Source of the DNA: an uncultured Rhodospirillaceae bacterium | GTDB lineage: Bacteria > Pseudomonadota > Alphaproteobacteria > CAAGCB01 > CAG-977 | DNA: 8,095 bases | Direction of reading: 5' to 3' | Assembly: GCA_900553035.1 (NCBI GenBank) | Contig: USCC01000095.1 | Coordinates: forward strand, 1 to 8,095 | Shown: positions 1 through 6,665 of the stretch, one piece after another | Layout: each line of letters opens with the position of its first letter | Position numbering within the stretch: position 1 is the first letter of the stretch | Made by a program: the position numbers and the translations under genes | The notes under the pieces: generated by a model | Told to the model about the DNA's origin: nothing | Seen by the model: the letters and a program-made list of their open reading frames with translations, nothing else | Databases searched by the model: none

Positions 1-1266
1 AACCGCCGCGCCGGTATTGACCCCGACAACTGAACGAGCCGATCCGCGGACGTCATCTCCCTCCAGTGACATGACCAGTGACGGCAGTTTGTAACGATCT
101 TTCAAACGCCCTGCAATAATGCCGATAATGCCCGCATGCCAATCCTTCCCCGACACAAAAACAAACGGCTCTTCATTAACCCGGCTTTCAATCTGCATGA
201 TCGCCTGTTTCAGAACCTCTTCACACATCTGGCGGCGCAGGGCGTTAAGCTCATCCAGACGCGCGGCAATTTCACGGGCTTCGCCTTCGTCCCCGGCACA
301 AAGAAGCTTCATCCCAAGGCTCGCCTGTCCGATGCGGCCGCAGGCGTTCAGGCGCGGCCCCAGAACGTACCCCAGATGATATGTCGTCGGCTTTTCCTTT
401 ATCCCCGACAGCTCGCTCAGAACGGCCAGCCCCTTGTTGGCCCGCGACGCCAGGTACGTCAGGCCCGATTTGACAAACAGACGATTGACACCGCGCAACT
501 GTACCACGTCGCAGACCGTCCCCAGAGCAACCAGGTCAAGCCACCGGCGAAGGTCAGGCTCTTCCCGTTCTCCGGAATACCAGCCGTCCTGACGCAAAAT
601 GCGGTTGATCGCGACAATCAGCAGAAACACCACGCCGACGGCGGCCATATGGCGGCACGGATTGTCCGCCGGTTCATCCAGACGTTTCGGATTGACGACC
701 GCATAAACGGGCGGCAAAGTGACGTCCGGTTCATGATGATCGACAACAATAACTTCTGCTTCCGCAGCCGCCAGAGCTTCAAAGGAAGTCGTCCCGCAGT
801 CCACGGTCACAATCAGAGAAACCTCATCGCGTCCGAAATCGCGCATGGCGGCCGCCGTGGGGCCGTATCCTTCGTCCCGTTCGGGAATGCGGGGAAGCAC
901 ATCCGCCGCGCCGACGCGCAGAAGAAACTGAGTCAGAACAGATGTCGAGGTTGCCCCGTCAACATCATAATCGCCGAAAACGCCGATCTTTTCGCCTTTT
1001 TCAACCGCCGCCGCCAGACGCCGCGCCGCCTTTTCCATGTCTTTCAGAATACAGGGATCCGGCAGATGCGCCGCCAGACGGGGCGCCAGAAAAAAATCGA
1101 CCGCATCCGGCGCCACGTTCCGTACCGCCAGCAGACGCGCCACAATTTCGGACAGACTGTTCTGACGCGCGATCGCCGCAACCAAATCAGGCTCGGCTTC
1201 ACGCAGCACCCAGCACTGCGACGTCAGCGAATGTTCAACTCCCAAAGCGGCTGTCTGCATGTTCAT
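1..1266 (-). CDS. recJ: Single-stranded-DNA-specific exonuclease RecJ (partial, C-terminus beyond the window)
   Basis: RecJ degrades single-stranded DNA 5' to 3' in the cytoplasm during recombination, mismatch and excision repair. I translated the reverse strand: 422 codons are open with no stop up to base 1. DHH phosphoesterase motifs are in order: DYDVDG at residues 99-104, VDCGTTS at 155-161, VDHHEPD at 175-181 and GPRLNACGRIG at 303-313. The DHHA1 part follows, with WHAGIIGIIAGR from about 375 and RGSARSV near 406-412. Metal-binding Asp and His residues are all present. Family members are usually about 570-610 residues, so roughly the last quarter is missing, as a window cut and not a break. 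The start lies 13 bases after the hom stop. ATG 1266 has GGCGGG eight bases upstream; in-frame ATG 1260 has GGACGG six bases upstream and is equally possible. It is probably co-transcribed with hom. Confidence 0.96.
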   Translation of the reverse strand, partial: MNMQTAALGVEHSLTSQCWVLREAEPDLVAAIARQNSLSEIVARLLAVRNVAPDAVDFFLAPRLAAHLPDPCILKDMEKAARRLAAAVEKGEKIGVFGDYDVDGATSTSVLTQFLLRVGAADVLPRIPERDEGYGPTAAAMRDFGRDEVSLIVTVDCGTTSFEALAAAEAEVIVVDHHEPDVTLPPVYAVVNPKRLDEPADNPCRHMAAVGVVFLLIVAINRILRQDGWYSGEREEPDLRRWLDLVALGTVCDVVQLRGVNRLFVKSGLTYLASRANKGLAVLSELSGIKEKPTTYHLGYVLGPRLNACGRIGQASLGMKLLCAGDEGEAREIAARLDELNALRRQMCEEVLKQAIMQIESRVNEEPFVFVSGKDWHAGIIGIIAGRLKDRYKLPSLVMSLEGDDVRGSARSVVGVNTGAAV

Positions 1267-1279
1267 CCGTCCGACCCGC

Positions 1280-2578
1280 CTACACAAAACGTTCAATGCG
1301 GATCATGCACGGTTTCGCCAGAACGACGGGCAGTGCTTCAATCCGGGACAGGGCGCGCGCCACGCTCTCTTCTTTGGAACGGTGCAACGTCATAATCAGA
1401 GGCACCGCCCCCGACGCCGTCCGGCCGCGTTGAATCATCGAAGCAATGGAGACGCTTTCATCGCCCAGGATTCTGGAAATATCGGCCACGACACCGGGCT
1501 GATCCTTCACCTCAAAGCGCAGGTAATATTCACCGACACGCTCTGCCAGCGGTACAATGGGCAGCTCCTGAACCTCGAGCGTCGGAACGCTCAAAAGCGG
1601 TAGCCCGCGGCGCATGGCCGCATCGGCGATATCGGCGACAACAGCCGAAGCCGTCGGCTTTTCACCCGCACCGCGCCCGACGAACATGGAATGCCCGACA
1701 TAGTCCCCTTCGGTGACGACCGCGTTGAATACGCCGTCCACATGAGCAATGGAGGCATCCTGCGGAATCATACAGGGATAAACGTTCAGGGAAATCCCAT
1801 TTTCCAGACGCCGCGCGACTCCCAGAAGCTTGATACGAAAACCGAGCTCTTCGGCAAAAGCGATATCCAGATCGGAAATAAAGCGGATCCCTTCAATCGA
1901 CAGGACGTCCAGATTGATCGGCATCCCGAAGGCCAGGCTTCCCAGAATGCACATTTTGTGCGCCGTATCGATTCCGTCAATATCAAACCCCGGATCCGCC
2001 TCGGCATATCCCAGCTTCTGCGCTTCGGCCAGGACTTCGGCAAAAGGCCGCCCCGTTTCGCGCATAACGGTCAGGATATAGTTACACGTGCCGTTCAGAA
2101 TGCCGTACACTTCGGAAATGCGGTTCCCGACCAGCCCTTCGCGCAGGGATTTGATAATCGGAATCCCCCCCGCGACGGATGCCTCATACCCGAAGAACAG
2201 GTTCTTTTCCTCGGCCAGCTTTGCCAGCTCGTTGCCGTGATGGGCAATCATCGCTTTGTTGGCCGTCACAAAATTCCGATCCGCGTTCAATGCCGCCAGA
2301 CAAACATCATGCGCAATGCCGTTTGCACCGCCGATCAGCTCGACAACGATATCCACATCGGCCTTCTGCGCCATCTCGACAGCGTTCTTGTAGTACGCGA
2401 CGCCTTCGGGGATATCCAGCTCTTTGAGCCGGTTTTCATGCAGATCCGATACCGCCGCCAGCTCAATCAGGCGGCCGCAACGCTTCAGCAGAACATCACG
2501 CTGTTCCTTCAACAGTTTGACGACGCCGCCTCCCACCGTGCCCAGACCGGCGACGGCAACTTTAAAAACATCAGACAC
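1280..2578 (-). CDS. hom: Homoserine dehydrogenase (monofunctional, with C-terminal ACT domain)
   Basis: The enzyme reduces aspartate-semialdehyde to homoserine with NAD(P)H, the branch point towards threonine, methionine and isoleucine. The 432-residue protein is a usual length for the monofunctional ACT-containing type. The Rossmann motif GLGTVGGGV lies at residues 11-19, ELIGG at 80-84 and the NKA segment at 107-109. The catalytic domain has GYEASVAGGIP at 130-140, LNGTCNYIL at 161-169 and DIDGIDTAHK at 199-208, where D204 and K208 match the family's catalytic pair. GRGAGEKPTASAVVAD spans 301-316. An ACT domain (about 351-430, with KDQPGVVADIS) suggests allosteric feedback, typically by threonine. 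The start is GTG 2578: AAAGGG ends six bases upstream, while the ATG at 2571 is out of frame. The gap to the preceding lipoprotein gene is 14 bases, with no terminator between them. Confidence 0.97.
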   Translation of the reverse strand: MSDVFKVAVAGLGTVGGGVVKLLKEQRDVLLKRCGRLIELAAVSDLHENRLKELDIPEGVAYYKNAVEMAQKADVDIVVELIGGANGIAHDVCLAALNADRNFVTANKAMIAHHGNELAKLAEEKNLFFGYEASVAGGIPIIKSLREGLVGNRISEVYGILNGTCNYILTVMRETGRPFAEVLAEAQKLGYAEADPGFDIDGIDTAHKMCILGSLAFGMPINLDVLSIEGIRFISDLDIAFAEELGFRIKLLGVARRLENGISLNVYPCMIPQDASIAHVDGVFNAVVTEGDYVGHSMFVGRGAGEKPTASAVVADIADAAMRRGLPLLSVPTLEVQELPIVPLAERVGEYYLRFEVKDQPGVVADISRILGDESVSIASMIQRGRTASGAVPLIMTLHRSKEESVARALSRIEALPVVLAKPCMIRIERFV

Positions 2579-2592
2579 GTTTCACCCTTTTC

Positions 2593-4137
2593 CTATTCAT
2601 ATTCCAGATAGATTTCCACATGGTTGCCGTACTTTTCGCCGTAAGGCGCACCGACCTGCGCCGACACCTTCACTTTGCGTCCCGGCACCCCGGCCCGGTA
2701 CAGAGCATCCGCCACGGCATTTGCGCGTTCCATCGCCTTTGCCCGGGATCCCTTCCCGTTCTTTGGCGCATCATACCCCACGACCGCAAGGCGTCCGAAA
2801 CTCTGTGCCTTCAAAGCGCTGACCGCGGCGGCCACTTCGCCTTTAGCTCTGTATGGAAAAGCCGTTTTCCCCATCGGGAACGTAATTGTCGCAACGTTCT
2901 GGGAAATGTTGATATCGGAATCGTTCGGGTCTTCCATTGGGGACGGCGCGATCAGAGCCAGCGACTCATCCTCTTCGGCGGCAACCGTCTCGCCGTCCGT
3001 CAGAGACAGAACAGGCGGCTTCAGCGTAAACGTCTGCGGTTCGGCATCAACCAGCAGACTGTCGAATGAGGCCGGTTCGTTTTTCACTTCGGCGGAAGGC
3101 GCCAGCAGATGCACCGGCCCGTCCTCTTCCGCAGAAGGGGGCACCAGACGGAACCCGGGCTCGGCCGGTTCCGAAGAAAGGGGCTTTAATGACACGGACG
3201 CTACCGGTTCCAGCTCCACCATTTTCACCGGAGCGGCGCGAGAAGCCGCGGGTTTCGGATCCGATGCCCGAAGCGGCGGAACAGCGGCCACTTTTTTCAC
3301 CGCGGCGGATGCCGGGGGAACGATTTCGATCTGTTCCGCCGGGATTTCTTCTTCCGCCGCCCCCTCCGCCTCAGCCGCAGTACCGGCCGCCGGAACGACT
3401 TCAATCATCTCAACCGTGCGCACCGTTTCCGACGCGACGGCTTTTTCTTTCAGGGGAACGACTTCAATCATCTCAACGCCGGAAACCGATTCCTTTTCAG
3501 CCGACTTCACCTTTTCCGGCACGGGGACGGCGTCGGTTTTTGCGGCCGCCATTTCCGGTTCAGGGGGCGTTTCCTTTTTTTCCGAGGTCTCGTCCGAAGT
3601 CATCCGGGCGCTGTTTTCATCCTCCTGCGCGGCCGTTTCGTCTCCCGCTGCCACAATTCCGGACAGGATTTCCTCTTCGTCCCTGCCGGAGACCGCCGGG
3701 TTCAGCGCCGCTTTTTTCAGCTCCAGAGGACGAACGACCGTCGCCTCTTCGCGCTTCCGGGTTCCGTACACCATATCCGCCGCCGGCGCGTTCAACCCTT
3801 TGCGCAATGAAATCTTTTCCTTTGAACCGAACCGCCCTTCATGTTCATAGGCCGGCTCCGATTCCTTTTTTTCCACCGGTTCGGAATCAGAGACCTCTTC
3901 GCCGATCACCGGCGGGACTTCATGAACCGGCCGCGGCTTCATCTCAAGCATCTGATCCACGGTACGCCCGGGATTATCGTCAGGCATTGACGGGATCATG
4001 TCCGGCTCGGGAATGATGAACTCTTCCTCATAGCCGTAATATTCCGGTTCGCTTGAAAACAGCCCGCATCCGCCGATCATTCCCAGAAAAACGCCAAAAA
4101 CCAAAGCCGTCCGGCATTGAGAAATACTGATACGCAT
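2593..4137 (-). CDS. Putative outer-membrane lipoprotein with low-complexity linker and OmpA-like C-terminal domain
   Basis: I do not recognise this as a named protein. The N-terminus is a lipoprotein signal: R2, a hydrophobic stretch at 11-21, and lipobox I-G-G-C with C24 as the expected lipidated residue. From about 25 to 410 the sequence is rich in Glu, Ala, Pro, Val and Lys with no evident fold, and holds degenerate V-E-M-I-E-V-V-P repeats. Residues about 413-514 look like an OmpA C-terminal (peptidoglycan-binding) domain: TITFPMGKTAF, then GYD with D456, then ERANAV with R471. That 15-residue spacing equals that of the peptidoglycan-contacting Asp and Arg of known OmpA domains, although the usual NRRVE near the end reads NHVE. 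It plausibly links the outer membrane to the cell wall through a long flexible spacer. ATG 4137 is preceded by AAGGA at a fitting distance. It is the first gene of the run leading to hom and recJ. The domain call is by eye and moderately sure; the lipoprotein call is firmer. Confidence 0.8.
   Translation of the reverse strand: MRISISQCRTALVFGVFLGMIGGCGLFSSEPEYYGYEEEFIIPEPDMIPSMPDDNPGRTVDQMLEMKPRPVHEVPPVIGEEVSDSEPVEKKESEPAYEHEGRFGSKEKISLRKGLNAPAADMVYGTRKREEATVVRPLELKKAALNPAVSGRDEEEILSGIVAAGDETAAQEDENSARMTSDETSEKKETPPEPEMAAAKTDAVPVPEKVKSAEKESVSGVEMIEVVPLKEKAVASETVRTVEMIEVVPAAGTAAEAEGAAEEEIPAEQIEIVPPASAAVKKVAAVPPLRASDPKPAASRAAPVKMVELEPVASVSLKPLSSEPAEPGFRLVPPSAEEDGPVHLLAPSAEVKNEPASFDSLLVDAEPQTFTLKPPVLSLTDGETVAAEEDESLALIAPSPMEDPNDSDINISQNVATITFPMGKTAFPYRAKGEVAAAVSALKAQSFGRLAVVGYDAPKNGKGSRAKAMERANAVADALYRAGVPGRKVKVSAQVGAPYGEKYGNHVEIYLEYE
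3208..3477 (-). repeat. Degenerate intragenic repeats encoding V-E-M-I-E-V-V-P-like motifs
   Basis: Two 23-base segments, at 3392-3414 and 3455-3477, are identical and lie 63 bases (21 codons) apart, in the same frame. They encode V-E-M-I-E-V-V-P at residues 221-228 and 242-249 of the lipoprotein. A diverged copy starting at 3317 encodes E-Q-I-E-I-V-P-P (268-275), and a weaker one at 3208-3225 encodes M-V-E-L-E-P-V (306-312). Spacing between copies stays a multiple of three, so the array is kept in frame, consistent with internal duplication within a linker region. Confidence 0.75.
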
Positions 4138-4177
4138 AAAACCCCGTCCTTAGAACATTCATGGAATCACAGCGGAA

Positions 4178-4206
4178 ATACTACAGGTCCGACGCGCGAA
4201 GAGCAA
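4178..4206 (-). promoter_or_regulatory. Candidate promoter for the lipoprotein-hom-recJ operon
   Basis: On the minus strand, TTGCTC (4206-4201) and TAGTAT (4183-4178) are separated by 17 bases. The -35 matches consensus at only three of six positions and the -10 at four. Position suits a leader of some 30-35 bases before ATG 4137. It is weak, and the AT-rich tract just upstream could hold another promoter; TTGACG at 4283-4278 with a -10-like TAAAAT is too widely spaced (25 bases) to be convincing. Confidence 0.3.
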
Positions 4207-4317
4207 GAGCCGCCGACCGAAAAAGTAAAAAAAGTTTTAAAAAGAATTTTAACGAAAAATTAAAAAATCAAAAATCCGTCAACGCCTTCATATACCTTTT
4301 ATCAATTCTTTTTACAT

Positions 4318-4335
4318 AGACAAATTAGACAAATT
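4318..4335 (+). repeat. Tandem 9-bp direct repeat abutting the deaminase promoter
   Basis: AGACAAATT occurs twice head to tail (4318-4326 and 4327-4335), ending one base before the TTGACA -35 box. The copies are identical. The placement suits a regulator-binding site, but nine-base spacing is short for side-by-side binding on one helix face, so this may also be a small duplication. Confidence 0.6.
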
Positions 4336-4336
4336 G

Positions 4337-4365
4337 TTGACAAGCCCCCCAAAATCATGTAATCT
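4337..4365 (+). promoter_or_regulatory. Sigma70-type promoter for the adenosine deaminase gene
   Basis: TTGACA at 4337-4342 is a perfect -35 consensus. After an optimal 17-base spacer comes TAATCT at 4360-4365, a four-of-six -10 match. The spacer includes a run of six C. Transcription would begin near 4372, giving a leader of about 64 bases before the ATG at 4436. It is the best-looking promoter in the window. Confidence 0.75.
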
Positions 4366-4397
4366 GATTCGGAAAATGGAATAAGTGTAAGAAAACA

Positions 4398-4439
4398 ATG
4401 AACAAGCGGGCGGGAAGGCCCCGAACAGGTGTAAAATGA
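4398..4439 (+). CDS. Possible 13-codon upstream leader ORF overlapping the deaminase start
   Basis: ATG 4398 opens MNKRAGRPRTGVK and stops at TGA 4437-4439, so its stop overlaps the deaminase start codon in the four-base ATGA arrangement. That layout is common for translational coupling. The peptide is strongly basic and contains G-R-P-R, resembling an AT-hook core, which may be chance. No good Shine-Dalgarno sequence precedes it (only TAAG-like bases), so translation is uncertain. It falls wholly inside the leader predicted from the promoter at 4337-4365. Confidence 0.3.
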   Translation: MNKRAGRPRTGVK

Positions 4440-5719
4440 CAAAAAATAAATATAATGTATCCGAAATGCCCAAAGCGACCCTTCACGAACATATCGAAGG
4501 GACCGTAACGCCGGAGATGGCCGCGAAGCTGGCACAGCGCCACCACGTCACGTTGCCGGACAATTTCGTCATGGCGGAAGGCTCTTATGACCGGAACGAT
4601 TTCCCGAACGGCCGGTATGCGTATGATGAAAGCGATTTCTGGGCCTTCATCAGCACTTATGACAATGTTGCGGACATGATGCGCACGCCGCAGGATTATT
4701 ATGACGTCACCAAAGATTATCTGACCAAAAACGCCGAAGAAGGCGGGGTGTACGCTGAACTGATTCTCTCTCCGTCCCACATGGCGGTCGAAGTCAATCC
4801 GGAAACCGGCAAGGGTGAACTGTCCGCGCCGCGCTACCGTGCCATGATGGACGCCATCTCCAGGGCCGCCACCGAAGTCAAGGAGGAAACCGGTCTTGAA
4901 ACACGCTTCATCGCCACGGGTGTCCGCAATCTCGGGGCCGACAATGTCAAGGCCGTTGCCGAGTTCGTGCGCGATAATCCTCACCCGCTGGTCACCGGCT
5001 TCGGGATTGCCGGGAACGAACGCGCCGGGGAATTTGACGATTTCGCCGAAGCCCTTTCCATCGCGAAAGGCGCCGGGCTTAAGCTTGCGCTTCACGCCGG
5101 CGAAATCCGCGGTCCCGAAAGCATCAGGGATGCCGTCCGCCTGGGCGCTTCCCGCGTCGGCCACGGCGTTTCCGCGCCGCAGGATCCCAGCGTCATGAAA
5201 GAACTGGCGCAAAAAAATGTCATGGTTGAAGTCTGCCCCACCAGCAACCGTATCCTGGTCGGAGAAATCAAGGGCGATCTGGCGAACCATCCGGCTCGCA
5301 AGCTGTATGACGCCGGCATCCGCATTTCGATCAACCCCGATGACGGCGGCATTTTCGGGACACAGACAGGCAAGGAACACCGCATCAGCGCCGAAAAATT
5401 CGGCTTCAGCAAGGCGGAAATGTATGACATTACCCTCTGCGCCGTTGAAAATGCCTTTGTCGATGTGGCAACGCGCAAACAGCTGAAGGAAAATATCTAC
5501 AAACGCATGACGCCCGAAGACCGTAAGGAAATGGCCGAAGCCGCAGAAAAGGCCGAAAATCCGGTGCTGAAAAACCGGCTGGCCGTCCGTGTGGAAGAAA
5601 GCGGCAAGGTCGCAAAAAAGCTCGAACTTCAGAAACGCCGCGCCAAAACAATGGCGTCAATGAAGAACGGTAAAAAGCTTTCCTCCATCCTGCTCAGCCA
5701 TAAATCCATGAAACGCTGA
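4436..5719 (+). CDS. add: Adenosine deaminase family protein with a basic C-terminal extension
   Basis: This family hydrolyses adenosine (or deoxyadenosine) to inosine plus ammonia in purine salvage, with one zinc ion. All active-site elements are visible: H17-E-H19 in PKATLHEHIEG, G-I-A-G-N-E at 190-195, zinc ligand H220 and catalytic E223 in LHAGE, H243 in VGHGV, CPTSN at 267-271, and the D302-D303 pair in SINPDDGG. Spacing follows characterised adenosine deaminases closely. CPTSN favours adenosine over adenine deaminase, but HIEGT occurs in both, so the substrate is inferred. Family proteins are often about 330-350 residues; this has 427, and residues from about 357 on form a Lys/Arg-rich, probably helical tail ending S-M-K-R. 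ATG 4436 has AGGTG four bases upstream, and no in-frame start lies between it and a TAA at 4388. No signal peptide is seen. It appears monocistronic, ending at the hairpin at 5734. Confidence 0.92.
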   Translation: MTKNKYNVSEMPKATLHEHIEGTVTPEMAAKLAQRHHVTLPDNFVMAEGSYDRNDFPNGRYAYDESDFWAFISTYDNVADMMRTPQDYYDVTKDYLTKNAEEGGVYAELILSPSHMAVEVNPETGKGELSAPRYRAMMDAISRAATEVKEETGLETRFIATGVRNLGADNVKAVAEFVRDNPHPLVTGFGIAGNERAGEFDDFAEALSIAKGAGLKLALHAGEIRGPESIRDAVRLGASRVGHGVSAPQDPSVMKELAQKNVMVEVCPTSNRILVGEIKGDLANHPARKLYDAGIRISINPDDGGIFGTQTGKEHRISAEKFGFSKAEMYDITLCAVENAFVDVATRKQLKENIYKRMTPEDRKEMAEAAEKAENPVLKNRLAVRVEESGKVAKKLELQKRRAKTMASMKNGKKLSSILLSHKSMKR

Positions 5720-5733
5720 GACGTCTGTATCTG

Positions 5734-5768
5734 AAAAAAAGCCCGGACGAGAACGCCGGGCTTTTTTT
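5734..5768. terminator. Bidirectional Rho-independent terminator between convergent genes
   Basis: A7 then GCCCGG pairs with CCGGGC then T7, giving a stem of up to 13 pairs. The inner CG/CG can extend it, leaving an AGAA loop with one bulged A. T-tracts follow the GC stem on both strands. It lies 14 bases after the deaminase stop and about 18 bases beyond the stop of the opposing gene at 5787, so it should terminate transcription from both sides. Confidence 0.92.
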
Positions 5769-5786
5769 CATTTACCTGATCCGGTT

Positions 5787-6644
5787 TCAATTATTTTCAT
5801 ATATCGGCTGATAGTTTTCCGCGTCTGTCTCCCGGATCAGATTAATCGCCGTCAACGCATTCGGAAACCCGACATACGGAAGAGCCTGAACCATGGCGGC
5901 CAGAAGCGTGCCTTTGTCATTTCCGGCTTTCAGATTTCCCACGACATGGGCCTTCAGCTGTTTTTCCGCGCCCAATGCGGTTAACGCCGCGAAAGACAGC
6001 AACTCTCTTTGTTGCAGGGTCAGGCCGCCGCGGGTATAGAAATCGCCGAAACCAAAAGAAGTCAGAATGTCCGGAATCGTGTCTTTATATTCCGGCGGCA
6101 GCGTCCGCATGGCTTTTTTAACCTCGTCGCCGTACAGAGCCCGCTGAATTTCCCAACCTTTCTCATACCTGTTTTCTTCGGTGACCGCCGCCTGGTTTTC
6201 CAGAGGAAGCGCAATGCCTCTTGCCGCCATCACTTCATTGAAAACGGCAACAGCATTCAATGTGCGGGGAAAACCGATATAAGGCGCACACTGATAAATG
6301 GCTTCTCTGATTTCAACCGGCGTGTTGCCGGCATTCAGCGCCGCACGGATATGGGATTTCAGCTGCGGCAGAGTCTGTATGGTTGTCAGCAGGACGACGG
6401 TAATCAGCTCCCTTGTTTTATCCTCCAGCTTCCCGACATAAAAAACCTCTCCGAAAATAAACCTCTGCAGGATCTCCATCAACTCGGGATCCGTCGGGCT
6501 GACCGAGCGCCGGGAAGCGAACAGTTCTTCATATTTTTGATCCGCCCGCTGTTTGCGTCCCGGGTCTTCCTTCGTTTCCTGCGCGGCCGCGGCAGAAAAC
6601 GAAATCAGACCGGCCGCTAACGCATATTTCATAACCTTGAACAT
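5787..6644 (-). CDS. Exported protein with two carboxymuconolactone-decarboxylase-like (AhpD-fold) domains
   Basis: The 285-residue protein starts with a Sec-type signal peptide (K3, K6, hydrophobic 8-20, probable cleavage after the Ala run near 20-21), so it should act in the periplasm. Two copies of the helical carboxymuconolactone decarboxylase domain follow, about 50-140 and 185-272. They share R-E-L (E79, E214), L-K-x-H (H99, H233) and the signature Y-I/V-G-F-P (122-126, 257-261). The AhpD C-x-x-C pair is absent: the only cysteine is C119. A thiol-peroxidase-type role like AhpD is therefore unlikely, and the true substrate is unknown. The double-domain architecture is known in the family. 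ATG 6644 has a strong GGAGAGAGGGA-type ribosome site. It lies 21 bases after the aldo/keto reductase stop, so the two genes form an operon ending at the shared terminator. The family call is firm; the function is open. Confidence 0.9.
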   Translation of the reverse strand: MFKVMKYALAAGLISFSAAAAQETKEDPGRKQRADQKYEELFASRRSVSPTDPELMEILQRFIFGEVFYVGKLEDKTRELITVVLLTTIQTLPQLKSHIRAALNAGNTPVEIREAIYQCAPYIGFPRTLNAVAVFNEVMAARGIALPLENQAAVTEENRYEKGWEIQRALYGDEVKKAMRTLPPEYKDTIPDILTSFGFGDFYTRGGLTLQQRELLSFAALTALGAEKQLKAHVVGNLKAGNDKGTLLAAMVQALPYVGFPNALTAINLIRETDAENYQPIYENN

Positions 6645-6665
6645 TTCCCTCTCTCCTCTCCTGTT

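Larger units (their letters stand above)
4138..4397. other. Divergent, AT-rich intergenic region between the lipoprotein and adenosine deaminase genes
   Basis: No gene is supported here. The stretch from about 4220 to 4275 is almost entirely A and T, with A-tracts and a short inverted repeat TTAAAA-AGAA-TTTTAA at 4237-4252. It contrasts sharply with the GC-rich coding sequence on both sides and could be a bent or easily melted segment, or an upstream element for either promoter. It contains the candidate promoters and the tandem 9-mer listed separately. Confidence 0.7.

Noticed and set aside
136..1395. A 419-codon open frame on the plus strand, opposite recJ and the end of hom
   Set aside because: The reverse strand encodes clear RecJ motifs throughout; the plus-strand product is Arg/Gln/His-rich with no family features and spans two real genes.
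2164..2169. A run of six C in hom as a slippage site
   Set aside because: It is short, lies in a conserved Ala-Gly-Gly region of an essential-type enzyme, and the frame is intact.
1691..2611. A 306-codon open frame on the plus strand, opposite hom
   Set aside because: Antisense to a clear homoserine dehydrogenase; composition is typical of a shadow frame in GC-rich DNA.
2675..3850. A 391-codon open frame on the plus strand, opposite the lipoprotein gene
   Set aside because: It is Ser/Ala/Thr/Gly low-complexity, the antisense image of the Glu/Ala/Pro-rich linker. It has no ribosome site or recognisable domain, and the minus-strand frame has a lipobox and OmpA-like end.
4278..4283. TTGACG on the minus strand as the -35 of the lipoprotein operon
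   Set aside because: The nearest -10-like sequences lie 14 or 25 bases away, outside the workable spacing.
4409..4424. GC-rich bases in the deaminase leader as a riboswitch or attenuator
   Set aside because: Only a four-pair stem can be drawn and there is no alternative terminator or conserved aptamer core.
4355..5380. A 341-codon open frame on the minus strand, opposite the adenosine deaminase
   Set aside because: It overlaps the strong plus-strand promoter and the full catalytic domain; the product resembles nothing known to me.
6009..6620. A 203-codon open frame on the plus strand, opposite the carboxymuconolactone-decarboxylase-like gene
   Set aside because: Shadow of a gene with a signal peptide, two recognisable domains and a strong ribosome site.
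5787..6644. Reading the double-domain protein as an AhpD-type alkylhydroperoxidase
   Set aside because: The fold family fits, but the catalytic C-x-x-C is absent from both domains; only one cysteine exists.
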